DNA from: an uncultured Erysipelotrichaceae bacterium
Lineage (GTDB): Bacteria > Bacillota_I > Bacilli_A > Erysipelotrichales > Erysipelotrichaceae
Direction: 5' to 3'
DNA length: 36,197 nt
NCBI GenBank assembly: GCA_927435855.1
Contig: CAKMJZ010000037.1
Location: 1-36,197 of the forward strand
Positions 1-8,785 of this stretch are shown one piece after another. Within the stretch, counting starts at the first letter, position 1. The number at the start of each line of letters is the position of its first letter. Below the pieces are notes generated by a model. It had not been told where the DNA came from, did not search any database, and was given only the letters and a program-made list of their open reading frames with translations. A program made the translations under genes and the position numbers.

Positions 1-122
1 CAGTGAAGATCAGACTCGAATTTGAATTGATAGGACTTAATATTCTCTTTTTCATCAATAATCTCAATTAACGTAAGCTTGTTGCCTTTAACCAGTTTTA
101 TAAGTTTACTTAGAATGTTCAT
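1..122 (-). CDS. 5' part of a CDS cut by the window edge (MNILSKLIKLVKGNKLTLIEIIDEKENIKSYQFKFESDLH...), possibly an FAD/NAD-dependent oxidoreductase
   Basis: Reading from ATG at 122 on the minus strand gives an uninterrupted frame to the window edge. It overlaps the 3' end of the MarR gene by about 17 nt. Confidence 0.55.
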   Translation of the reverse strand, partial: MNILSKLIKLVKGNKLTLIEIIDEKENIKSYQFKFESDLH

Positions 123-561
123 CTGCTTCCTCTTTTCCGAACTTCTCGATTATATCCAATAGAACGCGATTGAATGCATTTAATTCTGACTGATTTATTA
201 ACAACTCAACTTCCCTGCTAATCTGATTGGACTTCTCGATGACTGTCGCCATGTTTGATTGTGCTTTTTGTGTCAGACTGATTTTTTCTTCACGTCGATC
301 CAGCGGATTCTCCTTTCTTACGATCATCCCTTTCTGTTCTAGGCGCAAGATGATTCCGGATATCGTCGGTCGGTCCGAACTTAATGATGAAGCAATCTCG
401 GCCGATGTTAACTCCGTAGTTTTCTGATGGATGATGTTTAAAACTGAGAATTGAGATGCTGTAATATCGTAATTCTTCAACGTGCTATCCAGCTTGTTCT
501 TTAGAATCTTAGCAACTTTCATCAGTTGATATACTGTATTTTCTTCAAAGTTATGATTCAT
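106..561 (-). CDS. MarR-family transcriptional regulator
   Basis: ORF 151 aa; winged-helix pattern 'LTSAEIASSLSSDRPTISGIILRLEQKGMIVRKENPLDRREEKISLT' is typical of MarR. Confidence 0.9.
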   Translation of the reverse strand: MNHNFEENTVYQLMKVAKILKNKLDSTLKNYDITASQFSVLNIIHQKTTELTSAEIASSLSSDRPTISGIILRLEQKGMIVRKENPLDRREEKISLTQKAQSNMATVIEKSNQISREVELLINQSELNAFNRVLLDIIEKFGKEEADEHSK

Positions 562-576
562 ATCTGCTCCTTATTA

Positions 577-590
577 GTTAGCGTACTAAC
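577..590. promoter_or_regulatory. Inverted repeat GTTAG-CGTA-CTAAC upstream of marR, candidate autoregulatory operator
   Basis: GTTAGCGTACTAAC lies just upstream of the marR start, with a further ACTAAC half-site near 600-606. Confidence 0.4.
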
Positions 591-794
591 CATATGTATA
601 CTAACATTATACGTGCTAGTCGAAGGAAGTCAAGAAAACTTTCAAGACATTAACACGAAGTGGAGGGATTAACAGGGCATTTGAGTGACTTGTGTACTAT
701 GAAGTGCTCAGATAATGAAAAATCTGAGGTTATATCTTCGTGTTTTGTATGATCAGTCATTATCTTTGTCTTACTAAACAACTGTTGTGCATCA

Positions 795-823
795 AAAAGA
801 ACCCAATTAGCATGAGTTCTTTT
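795..823 (-). terminator. Intrinsic terminator for the 853-1167 gene
   Basis: AAAAGAAC...GTTCTTTT stem; on the minus strand it is followed by a T-run, and it lies just downstream of the stop at 853. Confidence 0.55.
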
Positions 824-852
824 GTAAGATCTAAATATCTGTGTCGAAATTA

Positions 853-1167
853 TTATAGTGTTTTTTCAACATTCTTCTTAACGTCTTTAGCAATATCATT
901 TATTCCATCTTCAACTTTTTCTACTCCATCAGCAAATCCTTCTTTAGCGTTTCTATACATAACTTTTGCTTTACGTTGTGTAAATGCCGAAGCATCTTTT
1001 AAAGCTTTGTTTGCATCATTAGCAATATCTTCAACCTTGGCTACGCCATCGTCCAACATATCACTCGCTGATTTGTTATTTTTCTTCATATAATAATAAA
1101 CTGTGCCGGCTGCTGTCATTGTAGCAAGTACTCCTAATGTAAGCCCTGTTTTTGTTCCTGTTTTCAT
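853..1167 (-). CDS. Small membrane-anchored, YtxH-like hypothetical protein
   Basis: ORF 104 aa with an N-terminal hydrophobic segment followed by Lys/Asp/Ala-rich amphipathic helices (VEDIANDANKALKD, VEKVEDGINDIAKDVKKNVEKT). Confidence 0.6.
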   Translation of the reverse strand: MKTGTKTGLTLGVLATMTAAGTVYYYMKKNNKSASDMLDDGVAKVEDIANDANKALKDASAFTQRKAKVMYRNAKEGFADGVEKVEDGINDIAKDVKKNVEKTL

Positions 1168-1223
1168 TGTTCTTTACTTCTTTCTCGCTGTTACGCTGTT
1201 TAGTAAATCGATCTTCTTTGCCA

Positions 1224-1260
1224 ATAAAAAAAGTGAGACCCATTAACCATAAATCTCACC
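1224..1260 (-). terminator. Intrinsic terminator downstream of the antitoxin-like gene
   Basis: Minus strand reads GTGAGA...TCTCAC followed by TTTTTTT, just after the stop at 1304. Confidence 0.65.
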
Positions 1261-1303
1261 TAAACCACAGATTGTCAATCCATCGCAATTAATCGTAATC
1301 AGT

Positions 1304-1576
1304 TTACTCGTGAAAATCAAAACTCTTGATTTTATGGGGTAGAGTTACACTTTTTAATAGATTCATTGCAGTTACTCTGTCTTCATCACTTAACTTCTCA
1401 AAGTATTCCAATATAGGTGTTAGCTTTTCAAATTCACTAAGTGAGAAAAGCACGGCATCAAGCTGGTTGTTTTTAAATATAAACAACCTGCCTGTACTTT
1501 CGGCTTTTTCACGACACGACTTATAATTCTTAATCATATCTGAATTCGAAACAATACCCTCTTTAGAAATTTTCAT
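1304..1576 (-). CDS. Phd/YefM-type antitoxin-like protein (orphan)
   Basis: ORF 90 aa; 'MKISKEGIVSNSDMIKNYKSCREKAESTGRLFIFKNNQLDAVLFSLSEFEKL' resembles the Phd/YefM N-terminal fold (N-x-L-D-A-V-L-x-S-x-x-E-F). Confidence 0.6.
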   Translation of the reverse strand: MKISKEGIVSNSDMIKNYKSCREKAESTGRLFIFKNNQLDAVLFSLSEFEKLTPILEYFEKLSDEDRVTAMNLLKSVTLPHKIKSFDFHE

Positions 1577-1629
1577 TTATAAATTCTCCCTATCTCTATT
1601 ATACATGACTAACCGTAAAATGTCAATTA

Positions 1630-1662
1630 TTATAATAATTATTATTTGAATAATTATTATAA
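1630..1662. repeat. Perfect 14-bp inverted repeat with 5-nt spacer (TTATAATAATTATT-atttg-AATAATTATTATAA)
   Basis: Read directly; arms 1630-1643 and 1649-1662, immediately upstream of the antitoxin-like gene. Confidence 0.7.
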
Positions 1663-1915
1663 CATTGTCTAGTTTGCCTCATTTGCTTATAGCAATAATT
1701 ACTAAAATTATCATATTTTATTATATACCAAAAACTAAAATATTGTACAACAATTTAACCGATTTCTTCATATTTTCATCATGATTGTTATTAAAGGCAA
1801 TATAGCATCATTCATAAAGCGAGTGTAACTTTGGATTTGTCTTTAAGTCATCAAAAAAATTCATCATAATCAAATTCTAAACACTAACAGTTTTCACTTA
1901 ATATTTTCAATCTAT

Positions 1916-2128
1916 CTAGTTTGTATCTGAATCATCAATCTGAAAGTCCAGATGCGCTGGCGGATCAAACTCACCTTCCAAAACTTTATAGATCATATAT
2001 CTTGTTTTCCATACTCGCACAAGCGCTTCCTTAACTATCACATAAGAACCGACCATATAGTACTTTACAGATGTCTGACTATCTACGACAATCAAGAAAT
2101 CCTTCAGATCAGCACTAGACCATACAAT
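1916..2128 (-). pseudogene. C-terminal remnant of a homologue of the gene at 15937-16692
   Basis: Minus-strand reading ...DLKDFLIVVDSQTSVKYYMVGSYVIVKEALVRVWKTRYMIYKVLEGEFDPPAHLDFQIDDSDTN* aligns with ...DLKDFIAVVDGRASVKYYMVGSYVIDKTIRGRAPTLEDKEALVRLWKTRYMIYKVLESEFDQPAHPNFIIEDEE. There is a net 36-nt internal deletion and no 5' part. Confidence 0.8.
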
Positions 2129-2269
2129 GACCCAGATTTTAGACCTCGTTGACAGATAATATTATGTTTGAGATAATCAGTTCAACATCAAAAAACACAT
2201 AGTCTTACTTTTGTCGAAATGTAATCTACAGATTGTAACAAGCGACAATTGGAAAGGGAGACATGAATA

Positions 2270-3229
2270 ATGCAAACAACAATAATAAAAGCAAAAATAT
2301 TCGAAGATCTTAATAGTATCGGCATAAAGGGTGCGGTTGTGTCTGTCGAAAGGTTACAAGATATTGAGACAGATATACTTCATTTGGCAACAAGTGGCGA
2401 AGTAGATCTAGAGATTAATAAAGATATACCCCAATATCAATATCGATATGAGAAGATCATTAGTGGTAAGAAGTACAAGTATGATTACAACAACGATCTA
2501 AAAGGAGCAAAATCTATACTTATTTTGGCCGTTCCTATGCCGGTTCATCAAGTAGGTTTTACCATAAATGGTAATACAATAGATGTGCTTATTCCTTCTG
2601 ATTTCATGCAAAGAAATGCAAGCAAAGAGTTAGATGAATACTTGAAAAGTACATTGAATACATATGGCCACAAAGCTTTGAAAGCAAAACTGCCACTTAA
2701 GTTGCTTGCTGTAAGAAGTGGTTTAGCTGAATATGGAAGAAACAATATTTCTTACGTTGAAGGCATGGGCAGCCGATTGTTTCTTACTGCTTATTATGTC
2801 GATTGCCAATTACCTGAAGATAACTGGCGTGAACCAGTTCGAATGAATCTGTGCAGTACATGCAGGATTTGTATGAATAACTGTCCTACGAAAGCTATTA
2901 TTGACAACAAACGAGTGATTCTCGCAGAAAGATGTCTTGTTCTCTACAATGAATTTGAGGATGATATTCCTAATTGGATAAAAAAAGAATACCATAATGC
3001 ATTGATTGGCTGTGTAAAATGTGAAGAAAAATGCCCTATGAACTTAAGGTATAAAAATCAATTAGTTACATTATCAACGTTTAATGAAGAACAGACAAAA
3101 GAGATATTACAAACAAAAAATGCAGATGATTTGTCATTAGAAACATATAAAATGATTTATGACTATGAGATAAATGAGTATTATCATCTGTTTCACAGGA
3201 ATTTTTCACTTTTAGTTAAAGAAGATTAA
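2270..3229 (+). CDS. Epoxyqueuosine-reductase-like (QueG-like) 4Fe-4S double-cluster protein
   Basis: ORF 319 aa; two ferredoxin-type motifs CSTCRICMNNCP and CVKCEEKCP. Upstream GGAAAGGGAG Shine-Dalgarno. Confidence 0.75.
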   Translation: MQTTIIKAKIFEDLNSIGIKGAVVSVERLQDIETDILHLATSGEVDLEINKDIPQYQYRYEKIISGKKYKYDYNNDLKGAKSILILAVPMPVHQVGFTINGNTIDVLIPSDFMQRNASKELDEYLKSTLNTYGHKALKAKLPLKLLAVRSGLAEYGRNNISYVEGMGSRLFLTAYYVDCQLPEDNWREPVRMNLCSTCRICMNNCPTKAIIDNKRVILAERCLVLYNEFEDDIPNWIKKEYHNALIGCVKCEEKCPMNLRYKNQLVTLSTFNEEQTKEILQTKNADDLSLETYKMIYDYEINEYYHLFHRNFSLLVKED

Positions 3230-3690
3230 CGACTTACGTATTTATAGAGAATGAATATTGTAATTACGTTTATTTGAGCTTGTTTAAAAATTATTTTTCA
3301 AATGATGACTAACTATTCATTAGTTTTTATACTTGCGAAATGTTAGGTACTGGATGTCAATAATTAGACGATAGTTTGACTCATGAATACTATTTTGAAT
3401 TATGCGTAAACATTGCATAAAAGTAGTGTTTTGAGCAATATTAGAAATTGAAACAACGTCATGACACCATTACCTAATAGTCCACAAAATGTATTGTTCC
3501 TAAACTTTTTAGAAATTATAAAAAATGTTATTTTCAAGAGGGATCGTTATTGCAAAAGTGATAAATAACAGAGGAAGCAATGATGACACTGACAATAATA
3601 AAAAAGCAAGATGTGAATAGACTGCACCCTGTTTAGTAGACAAATAAATAAAAAGACTTGGGTGTGGTCTAAAACGAAATACCTCTATAA

Positions 3691-3999
3691 TTGCATTATG
3701 GAGGTATTTTTTATATGGCTAAGAAAGGTCAAAAGTTTAGAGTATACGATTTAGAGTTCAAGAATAAGGTATTGAAGGAATATCAAGAAGGAGCAAGTGC
3801 GGGTTATCTATCGCAGAAATATGACATACCAACAGGAACAATTTTTACATGGACCACGATAATAAAAAAACGTGGAGCATTAGGAATAGTTAAGAAAGGG
3901 AGACCAACCATCATCCAAGAAAAAGATTATAAAGAGCGATATGAAATACTAAAAAAATACCAGGACTTCTTAGTCACTCAAGAACCAAAGAAAAGATAA
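3691..3999 (+). CDS. IS3-family transposase OrfA (HTH)
   Basis: ORF 102 aa; the more likely start is the internal ATG of MAKKGQKFRVYDLEFKNKVLKEYQEGAS; helix-turn-helix ...AGYLSQKYDIPTGTIFTWTTIIKKRG. Confidence 0.85.
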   Translation: MHYGGIFYMAKKGQKFRVYDLEFKNKVLKEYQEGASAGYLSQKYDIPTGTIFTWTTIIKKRGALGIVKKGRPTIIQEKDYKERYEILKKYQDFLVTQEPKKR

Positions 4000-4040
4000 A
4001 TTTCATCAACACATACAAGGGAGTCCATCGTATAGGGCTG

Positions 4041-4799
4041 ATGTGTGAAGTTCTTGAAATCAGTCCAAAAACCTATTATAAGTATCGCAATTTACCTGAT
4101 AGAGATTATGAAGATTATAAACTCATTAGACGCATTTTCAATCAAAGCATGAAAACATATGGATATCGACGAATTACAGATGAATTAAAAGATAAGTATG
4201 GTGTGATCTATAATTCTAAGAAAGTACTAAGAATTATGAATAAATATGGAATACAACCCCTCTACATCAAGAACCAACAAAGAAATGGTCAAAGAGAGCG
4301 AATAGAACGAAGGGTAAGGCCGGATTTACTTCAGAGAAATTTTAATCAAGGAGGGTGGGTGACTGATGTAACCTATCTGGATTACGCAGGTAAAAGATCA
4401 TTTTTAAGTACAATACTCGATTTACAATCGAAAAAGATTATCGGTCATCAGATAAGTAACCGAAATGATAATAAACTAGTCCTTGATACACTTCATAAAA
4501 CTCTCAAGAAAATAAAAGATCCAAGTGGACTGGTCCTCCACTCGGATCAAGGTTTTCAGTATTTTTCAACTGAATACCCCACTGTGTGTGAATCAAAGGG
4601 AATACTAATTTCTATGTCCAGAAAAGGAACTCCACTTGATAACGCAGTGATAGAGAGTTTCCATTCATTACTGAAGAAAGAAACTCTATACAATAATGAT
4701 ATCAAATCCCATGAAGAATACATCAAAATAGTGAAATCGTGGTTGATTTTCTACAACACTCAAAGAAGAAAAAACAAAAAGCAGACACTTTTTATTTAA
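4041..4799 (+). CDS. IS3-family transposase OrfB (DDE integrase), probably made as an OrfAB fusion by -1 frameshift
   Basis: WVTDVTYL (D), LHSDQGFQY (D) and DNAVIESFHSLLKKE (E). The orfB frame stays open upstream through ...KEKINFINTYKGVHRIGLMCEVL and overlaps the orfA end at AAAGAAAAG. Confidence 0.88.
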   Translation: MCEVLEISPKTYYKYRNLPDRDYEDYKLIRRIFNQSMKTYGYRRITDELKDKYGVIYNSKKVLRIMNKYGIQPLYIKNQQRNGQRERIERRVRPDLLQRNFNQGGWVTDVTYLDYAGKRSFLSTILDLQSKKIIGHQISNRNDNKLVLDTLHKTLKKIKDPSGLVLHSDQGFQYFSTEYPTVCESKGILISMSRKGTPLDNAVIESFHSLLKKETLYNNDIKSHEEYIKIVKSWLIFYNTQRRKNKKQTLFI

Positions 4800-4968
4800 T
4801 GTCTACTTTATTGGGTTCACTTCAGAATGTCTTGCTTTTATTGAAGATCAATTGAAGTAGCATTTTCTTTTACTTGAAGCAATGAATGCAATCTAAGTGC
4901 TTATCATGTGCTACACACTTCAACATGGAATCCGTTAAGTTTCCTTTGAAATTGTTTGCTTATGCTCT

Positions 4969-6483
4969 TTATGTAGTACTTTCTTCTTTAGGATCCTTAA
5001 GAAAACTCATGAGAATAAACACTAAAGCCATAGCCCCATAACCTAAAGCCACTTCAGGTGCTGCGCCTACTTTAATTTCTAATGCATGTACAAAGCCAAA
5101 GTAAGCTAATCCACCTGTAATCAATGAGTACACAGCAGCACGCATGAACTTACGATCAATCACATAGATTGCAATGGAACAGATCAGCATACCTACTAAG
5201 ATATCTCCGCCAGCCAAGCGTTCCCATCCTAGAAGAGGTACCCCACTGGCATTTAATGCGGCATAATCTTTGACTGCCCCAAGCGCATTAATGGTTGAGT
5301 TGATCTTTAAGACCACAAATCCCGCAATGAGTGGTAAGAAGGATAAGGCTACCGCAGGCATATGACGTTTTTCTGTAACCGCAAAAGCTTGAGCCGTAAT
5401 GACCATACCGATATAAACTAAGATCGGAAGTAAAGCCACCAGCGGAATTAAACTTAATATAAACTGCATCAGTCCTGTAAAGGCTAATACTAAGACCGCT
5501 ACACCGGTAACCCAAGAGTAACCAATGCGCGCTCCAGTACTCTTCCATCCAGGATGTCCGATATAAATGATGGTTGGGAATGGTGAACCTAACGCCGCGC
5601 CAAGCATCGTTAATACTCCAGGGATAAGCATAGCACGCGTGATATTGTAATGTTCCCCGGCGGCAGCGGCTGATTCTAAGTTATCCAATGATTCTAAGAA
5701 GTCATAAATCGCAAGTGGAATTGCTGCCGGCAAGAAAGGTGCAAGGGTCGCAAATCCTGTGATCATTAAGCCACCAAAGAATCCAGGTAGGGCTAATCCA
5801 ACCCCTGATAAAGAATCCGTTACACTTTGTGGATTCATGTATCCTGTTGCCCAAGCTAAGAGCGTTCCCACAATAATCGCAAAGGCACCTGCCGGAATAT
5901 TGAAAGGCATTTTCTTAAGCGCTAACCAACCGACCAAGATAATCGCAAAGGAAAGCATTCCGATATAAGGCGTCGTAAATACTGCGCCAATAGGATTCAT
6001 CGCAATGTAAGTGATGGCTAAACCCGCTAATGAACCCAACATTGCACTACGAGGTATGTATTTATTAATCCAAGGTCCAATTACAGCCCCAATGGTCATG
6101 ATGATTCCTTGAACCATGTTCCAAGCCAGACCGGTTGCTAAGGCGACTTGCCAGTTTTGAGTTGCTCCATACACAACACCGATGACACCAAAGGCAACGG
6201 CAAAATAGTGAGGAACACTTAGACCATAAGGCATTGCGGTAACTTCCATGTTTCCTGTTTTTATGGATAAGCGTTTGGCTTGAATTGCAAGCAGAATTCC
6301 CCCAAATCCAACAATCACCGCAGTTGCGGGAACGATGTTATCAAACACCATGTTATTTGGCATGCCGATTACAAGTAGTAACCCGATAGCGGCTAAGAAG
6401 TTTGTTAAGACGTTGGAAAATAAGCCAAAGAAACCATTTAGGTCTCCCTTGACCCACCATTTTGCTCCTGATTTATAGTTCAT
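4969..6483 (-). CDS. NCS2-type (xanthine/uracil/vitamin C) permease
   Basis: ORF 504 aa, polytopic; 'WVKGDLNGFFGLFSNVLTNFLA' and 'ESAAAAGEHYNITRAMLIPGVLTMLGAALGSPFPTIIYIGHPGWK'. Confidence 0.85.
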   Translation of the reverse strand: MNYKSGAKWWVKGDLNGFFGLFSNVLTNFLAAIGLLLVIGMPNNMVFDNIVPATAVIVGFGGILLAIQAKRLSIKTGNMEVTAMPYGLSVPHYFAVAFGVIGVVYGATQNWQVALATGLAWNMVQGIIMTIGAVIGPWINKYIPRSAMLGSLAGLAITYIAMNPIGAVFTTPYIGMLSFAIILVGWLALKKMPFNIPAGAFAIIVGTLLAWATGYMNPQSVTDSLSGVGLALPGFFGGLMITGFATLAPFLPAAIPLAIYDFLESLDNLESAAAAGEHYNITRAMLIPGVLTMLGAALGSPFPTIIYIGHPGWKSTGARIGYSWVTGVAVLVLAFTGLMQFILSLIPLVALLPILVYIGMVITAQAFAVTEKRHMPAVALSFLPLIAGFVVLKINSTINALGAVKDYAALNASGVPLLGWERLAGGDILVGMLICSIAIYVIDRKFMRAAVYSLITGGLAYFGFVHALEIKVGAAPEVALGYGAMALVFILMSFLKDPKEESTT

Positions 6484-6496
6484 TTTTCTTTCCTCT

Positions 6497-7156
6497 TTAT
6501 TTTAAAACCTTAAGTAAATGATCAGATGTGGTGGTCCAACCAAAGATACCACCTTGCTGATTAATCATACGAATGGCAGCTTCTTGATCTGCTGGATCAA
6601 ACGCAGCCGTTCCATCTTCCATCATTAAACATTCATAACCTCTATCATTGGCTTCACGGATGGTGGTATGAACACACACATGGGTTGTGACTCCGCAGAC
6701 AATTAAACTTTCAATGCCTTTGTTTTGAAGGATGAGTTCTAAATCTGTCTTATAGAAAGAACCTTTCCCAGGTTTATCAATCACAGGTTCGCCTGCCAAA
6801 GGTTTAAGTTCTTCCACAATATCATGACCTACTTCTCCACGAATCAGAATGCGTCCCATAGGTCCATCTTCACCAATCGCTTTTGAGCGACGAAGTTTGG
6901 ATGGCGGACAGTCACTCATATCCGGACGATGTCCTTCACGCGTATGAATCACAAACATCCCTTTTGCTCGTGCAGCATCTAAGATTGTTTTCACTGTAGG
7001 AATGATGCTCATGGTCGGAGTAACATCATTGCCTAACGCTTCACCAAAGCCGCCACGTGCACAAAAATCACGTTGCATATCAACGATGAGCAATGCGGTC
7101 TTCTCTAAATCAAAATCGAACGCGAATGGTTTCGCATCCACAACATACTTTCTCAT
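6497..7156 (-). CDS. Isochorismatase-family amidohydrolase, biuret-hydrolase-like
   Basis: ORF 219 aa; ALLIVDMQRDF (Asp), DKPGKGSFYKTDLELIL (Lys), VCGVTTHVCVHTTIREANDRGYECLMMED (Cys); HTREGHRPD...GRILIRGE resembles biuret hydrolases as I recall them. The ATG overlaps the stop of the upstream permease. Confidence 0.82.
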   Translation of the reverse strand: MRKYVVDAKPFAFDFDLEKTALLIVDMQRDFCARGGFGEALGNDVTPTMSIIPTVKTILDAARAKGMFVIHTREGHRPDMSDCPPSKLRRSKAIGEDGPMGRILIRGEVGHDIVEELKPLAGEPVIDKPGKGSFYKTDLELILQNKGIESLIVCGVTTHVCVHTTIREANDRGYECLMMEDGTAAFDPADQEAAIRMINQQGGIFGWTTTSDHLLKVLK

Positions 7157-8655
7157 GCTTTACTCTCCTTTTTATTGAATACTTCATATAGATACAGGAT
7201 CAAGCTGACTCCTAAATATCCTAAACTCATAGTAGGATGCATGTTTAATCCTACCCCTGCACTGTGAATAATCCCAAAAAAGGATAAGACACTTGCAAGC
7301 AGTGCAGTGATGCTTGCAGCTTTGAAGCGGTGATCAATGATAAATACGGTTAAGCTACCTAGAACCATACCTACGATGATAGCCCCTTGACCTAAGACGA
7401 ATAAGCCTTCATAGTTTAATCCACTAATGTTAAGGAGTTGATACCCCACGTCTAAGGCACTGGTGTTGGCACTGCTCAAAGCAATATCTACCGCATTGCG
7501 CGTCCAATCAGCTAAAGAAGGAACAATGGCCATTACCACCGCAGGGGCATATTTATGCTCATTGGCACTGAAAGCTTGCGAGGTAATCACAAGTCCGATA
7601 TAAAGTAAGATTGGTAGAACACCCACAACAGGAATAATGTTAAGTAAAACAGAAATAATTCCCAATGTCGTTAGAACCAAAACACCAAAGCCAGAGGCAA
7701 CAGAGTATCCAATTCGAGCTCCTGCTTCTTTCCAACCCGGATGTCCGATAAAGATTGCCGTTGGAAATGGGCTGCCAAATAAACTTGCTATGATCGAAGT
7801 GACACCATCCGCAACTAAGGCTTCCCTGGTGTTGTATTCATCCCCGGCCGCTGCCGCACTTTCACAGTTATCGATGGTTTCAATGAAGTTATAAATTCCC
7901 AGAGGGATTGCCGCAATAAGAAATGGAGCAGCGCTTGTAAATCCATCAACATATCGCATGAAGGATGGCAAAGGAACATTGAATGCTATACCTTCAAAAG
8001 AAGCCAAAAGAACATCAAGTTGCATGACTCCTGTACTCCAACCCAGAATCACCGCAACCACAATTGCCACTAATCCTGTAGGAATATTGTAAGGCATTTT
8101 TACTTTTCCGATAAATCCCAATAAGACAATGGCAAGTGATACAAGTCCGATGTAAGGCAATGCGAAGATACTGAAAGCCGGATTAAGCGCAATGAACGTT
8201 AAGGAAACTCCCGCAAGTGAGCCAAGCATGGCTGCCCGCGGAATCCATTGGCGCATCTTAACACCAATCAATGATCCAATAAGTTCAATAACCCCTTCAA
8301 CCAAGCACCAAACTAAGCCGGCTGACCACGCCAATGTTGCATCCCCTGTACTCCAAAAGACTGGTCCGATAATCAAAAATACAATGAGAAACATGTGGGG
8401 AACACTTGATCCTGAGGGCAGTGCAGTCACATCATCTCGTCCTGTTTTTTTAGCAAGTGCAATAGCCATTTTTGTATAATACGCACTGGCTAAGAAAATC
8501 GACAATCCAACAGCTGGAAGAATACGACCATACACAAGATCAAAAGGTAACCCTACGACCACTGAAAGTAAACTCGCCATGACTAAAAGATTGGTTAAAT
8601 TATTACTAAACAATCCAAAGAATCCATTCCAGTCACTTTTAACCCAGATTTTCAT
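7153..8655 (-). CDS. Second NCS2-type permease, paralogue of 4969-6483
   Basis: ORF listed to 8670; the better start is MKIWVKSDWNGFFGLFSNNLTN at 8655 with AGGAGGAGACATG. Shares NGFFGLFSN..TN, ESAAAAGDEYNTREAL and GSPFPTAIFIGHPGWKEAGARIGYS with the other permease. Confidence 0.85.
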   Translation of the reverse strand: MKIWVKSDWNGFFGLFSNNLTNLLVMASLLSVVVGLPFDLVYGRILPAVGLSIFLASAYYTKMAIALAKKTGRDDVTALPSGSSVPHMFLIVFLIIGPVFWSTGDATLAWSAGLVWCLVEGVIELIGSLIGVKMRQWIPRAAMLGSLAGVSLTFIALNPAFSIFALPYIGLVSLAIVLLGFIGKVKMPYNIPTGLVAIVVAVILGWSTGVMQLDVLLASFEGIAFNVPLPSFMRYVDGFTSAAPFLIAAIPLGIYNFIETIDNCESAAAAGDEYNTREALVADGVTSIIASLFGSPFPTAIFIGHPGWKEAGARIGYSVASGFGVLVLTTLGIISVLLNIIPVVGVLPILLYIGLVITSQAFSANEHKYAPAVVMAIVPSLADWTRNAVDIALSSANTSALDVGYQLLNISGLNYEGLFVLGQGAIIVGMVLGSLTVFIIDHRFKAASITALLASVLSFFGIIHSAGVGLNMHPTMSLGYLGVSLILYLYEVFNKKESKA

Positions 8656-8697
8656 GTCTCCTCCTATCATTTACATGTAAAGTGTAAAACAATGCGG

Positions 8698-8760
8698 TAT
8701 AATTGTATTCATCAAGACTTCACAAAACGAAGCGGTTACAATTGTATTATCTTACAATTG
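8698..8760. promoter_or_regulatory. Candidate PucR operator/promoter region with repeated (TTA)CAATTG motifs
   Basis: TATAATTGTATT near 8698, TTACAATTGTATT at 8736 and TTACAATTG at 8752, in the divergent permease/pucR intergenic region. Confidence 0.4.
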
Positions 8761-8785
8761 GACCTCAAAATATGGGAGAAAAAGT

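Larger units (their letters stand above)
3618..4824 (+). mobile_element. IS3-family (IS150-like) insertion sequence
   Basis: Imperfect terminal inverted repeats: left TAGACTGCACCCTGTTTAGTAGACAAATAAATAAAAAG; right, reverse-complemented, TGAAGTGAACCCAATAAAGTAGACATTAAATAAAAAG. Flanked by GAA at 3615-3617 and GAA at 4825-4827 (3-bp TSD). Contains orfA and orfB. Confidence 0.88.

Noticed and set aside
740-1093. ORF antisense to the 853-1167 gene
   Set aside because: Low-complexity antisense frame over a better-supported gene; no ribosome-site or family evidence.
1952-2152. 66-aa plus-strand ORF
   Set aside because: The minus-strand reading is clearly homologous to 15937-16692; the plus-strand ORF is incidental.
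5288-5548. 86-aa ORF overlapping the NCS2 permease
   Set aside because: Same-strand out-of-frame ORF inside the permease; no independent support.
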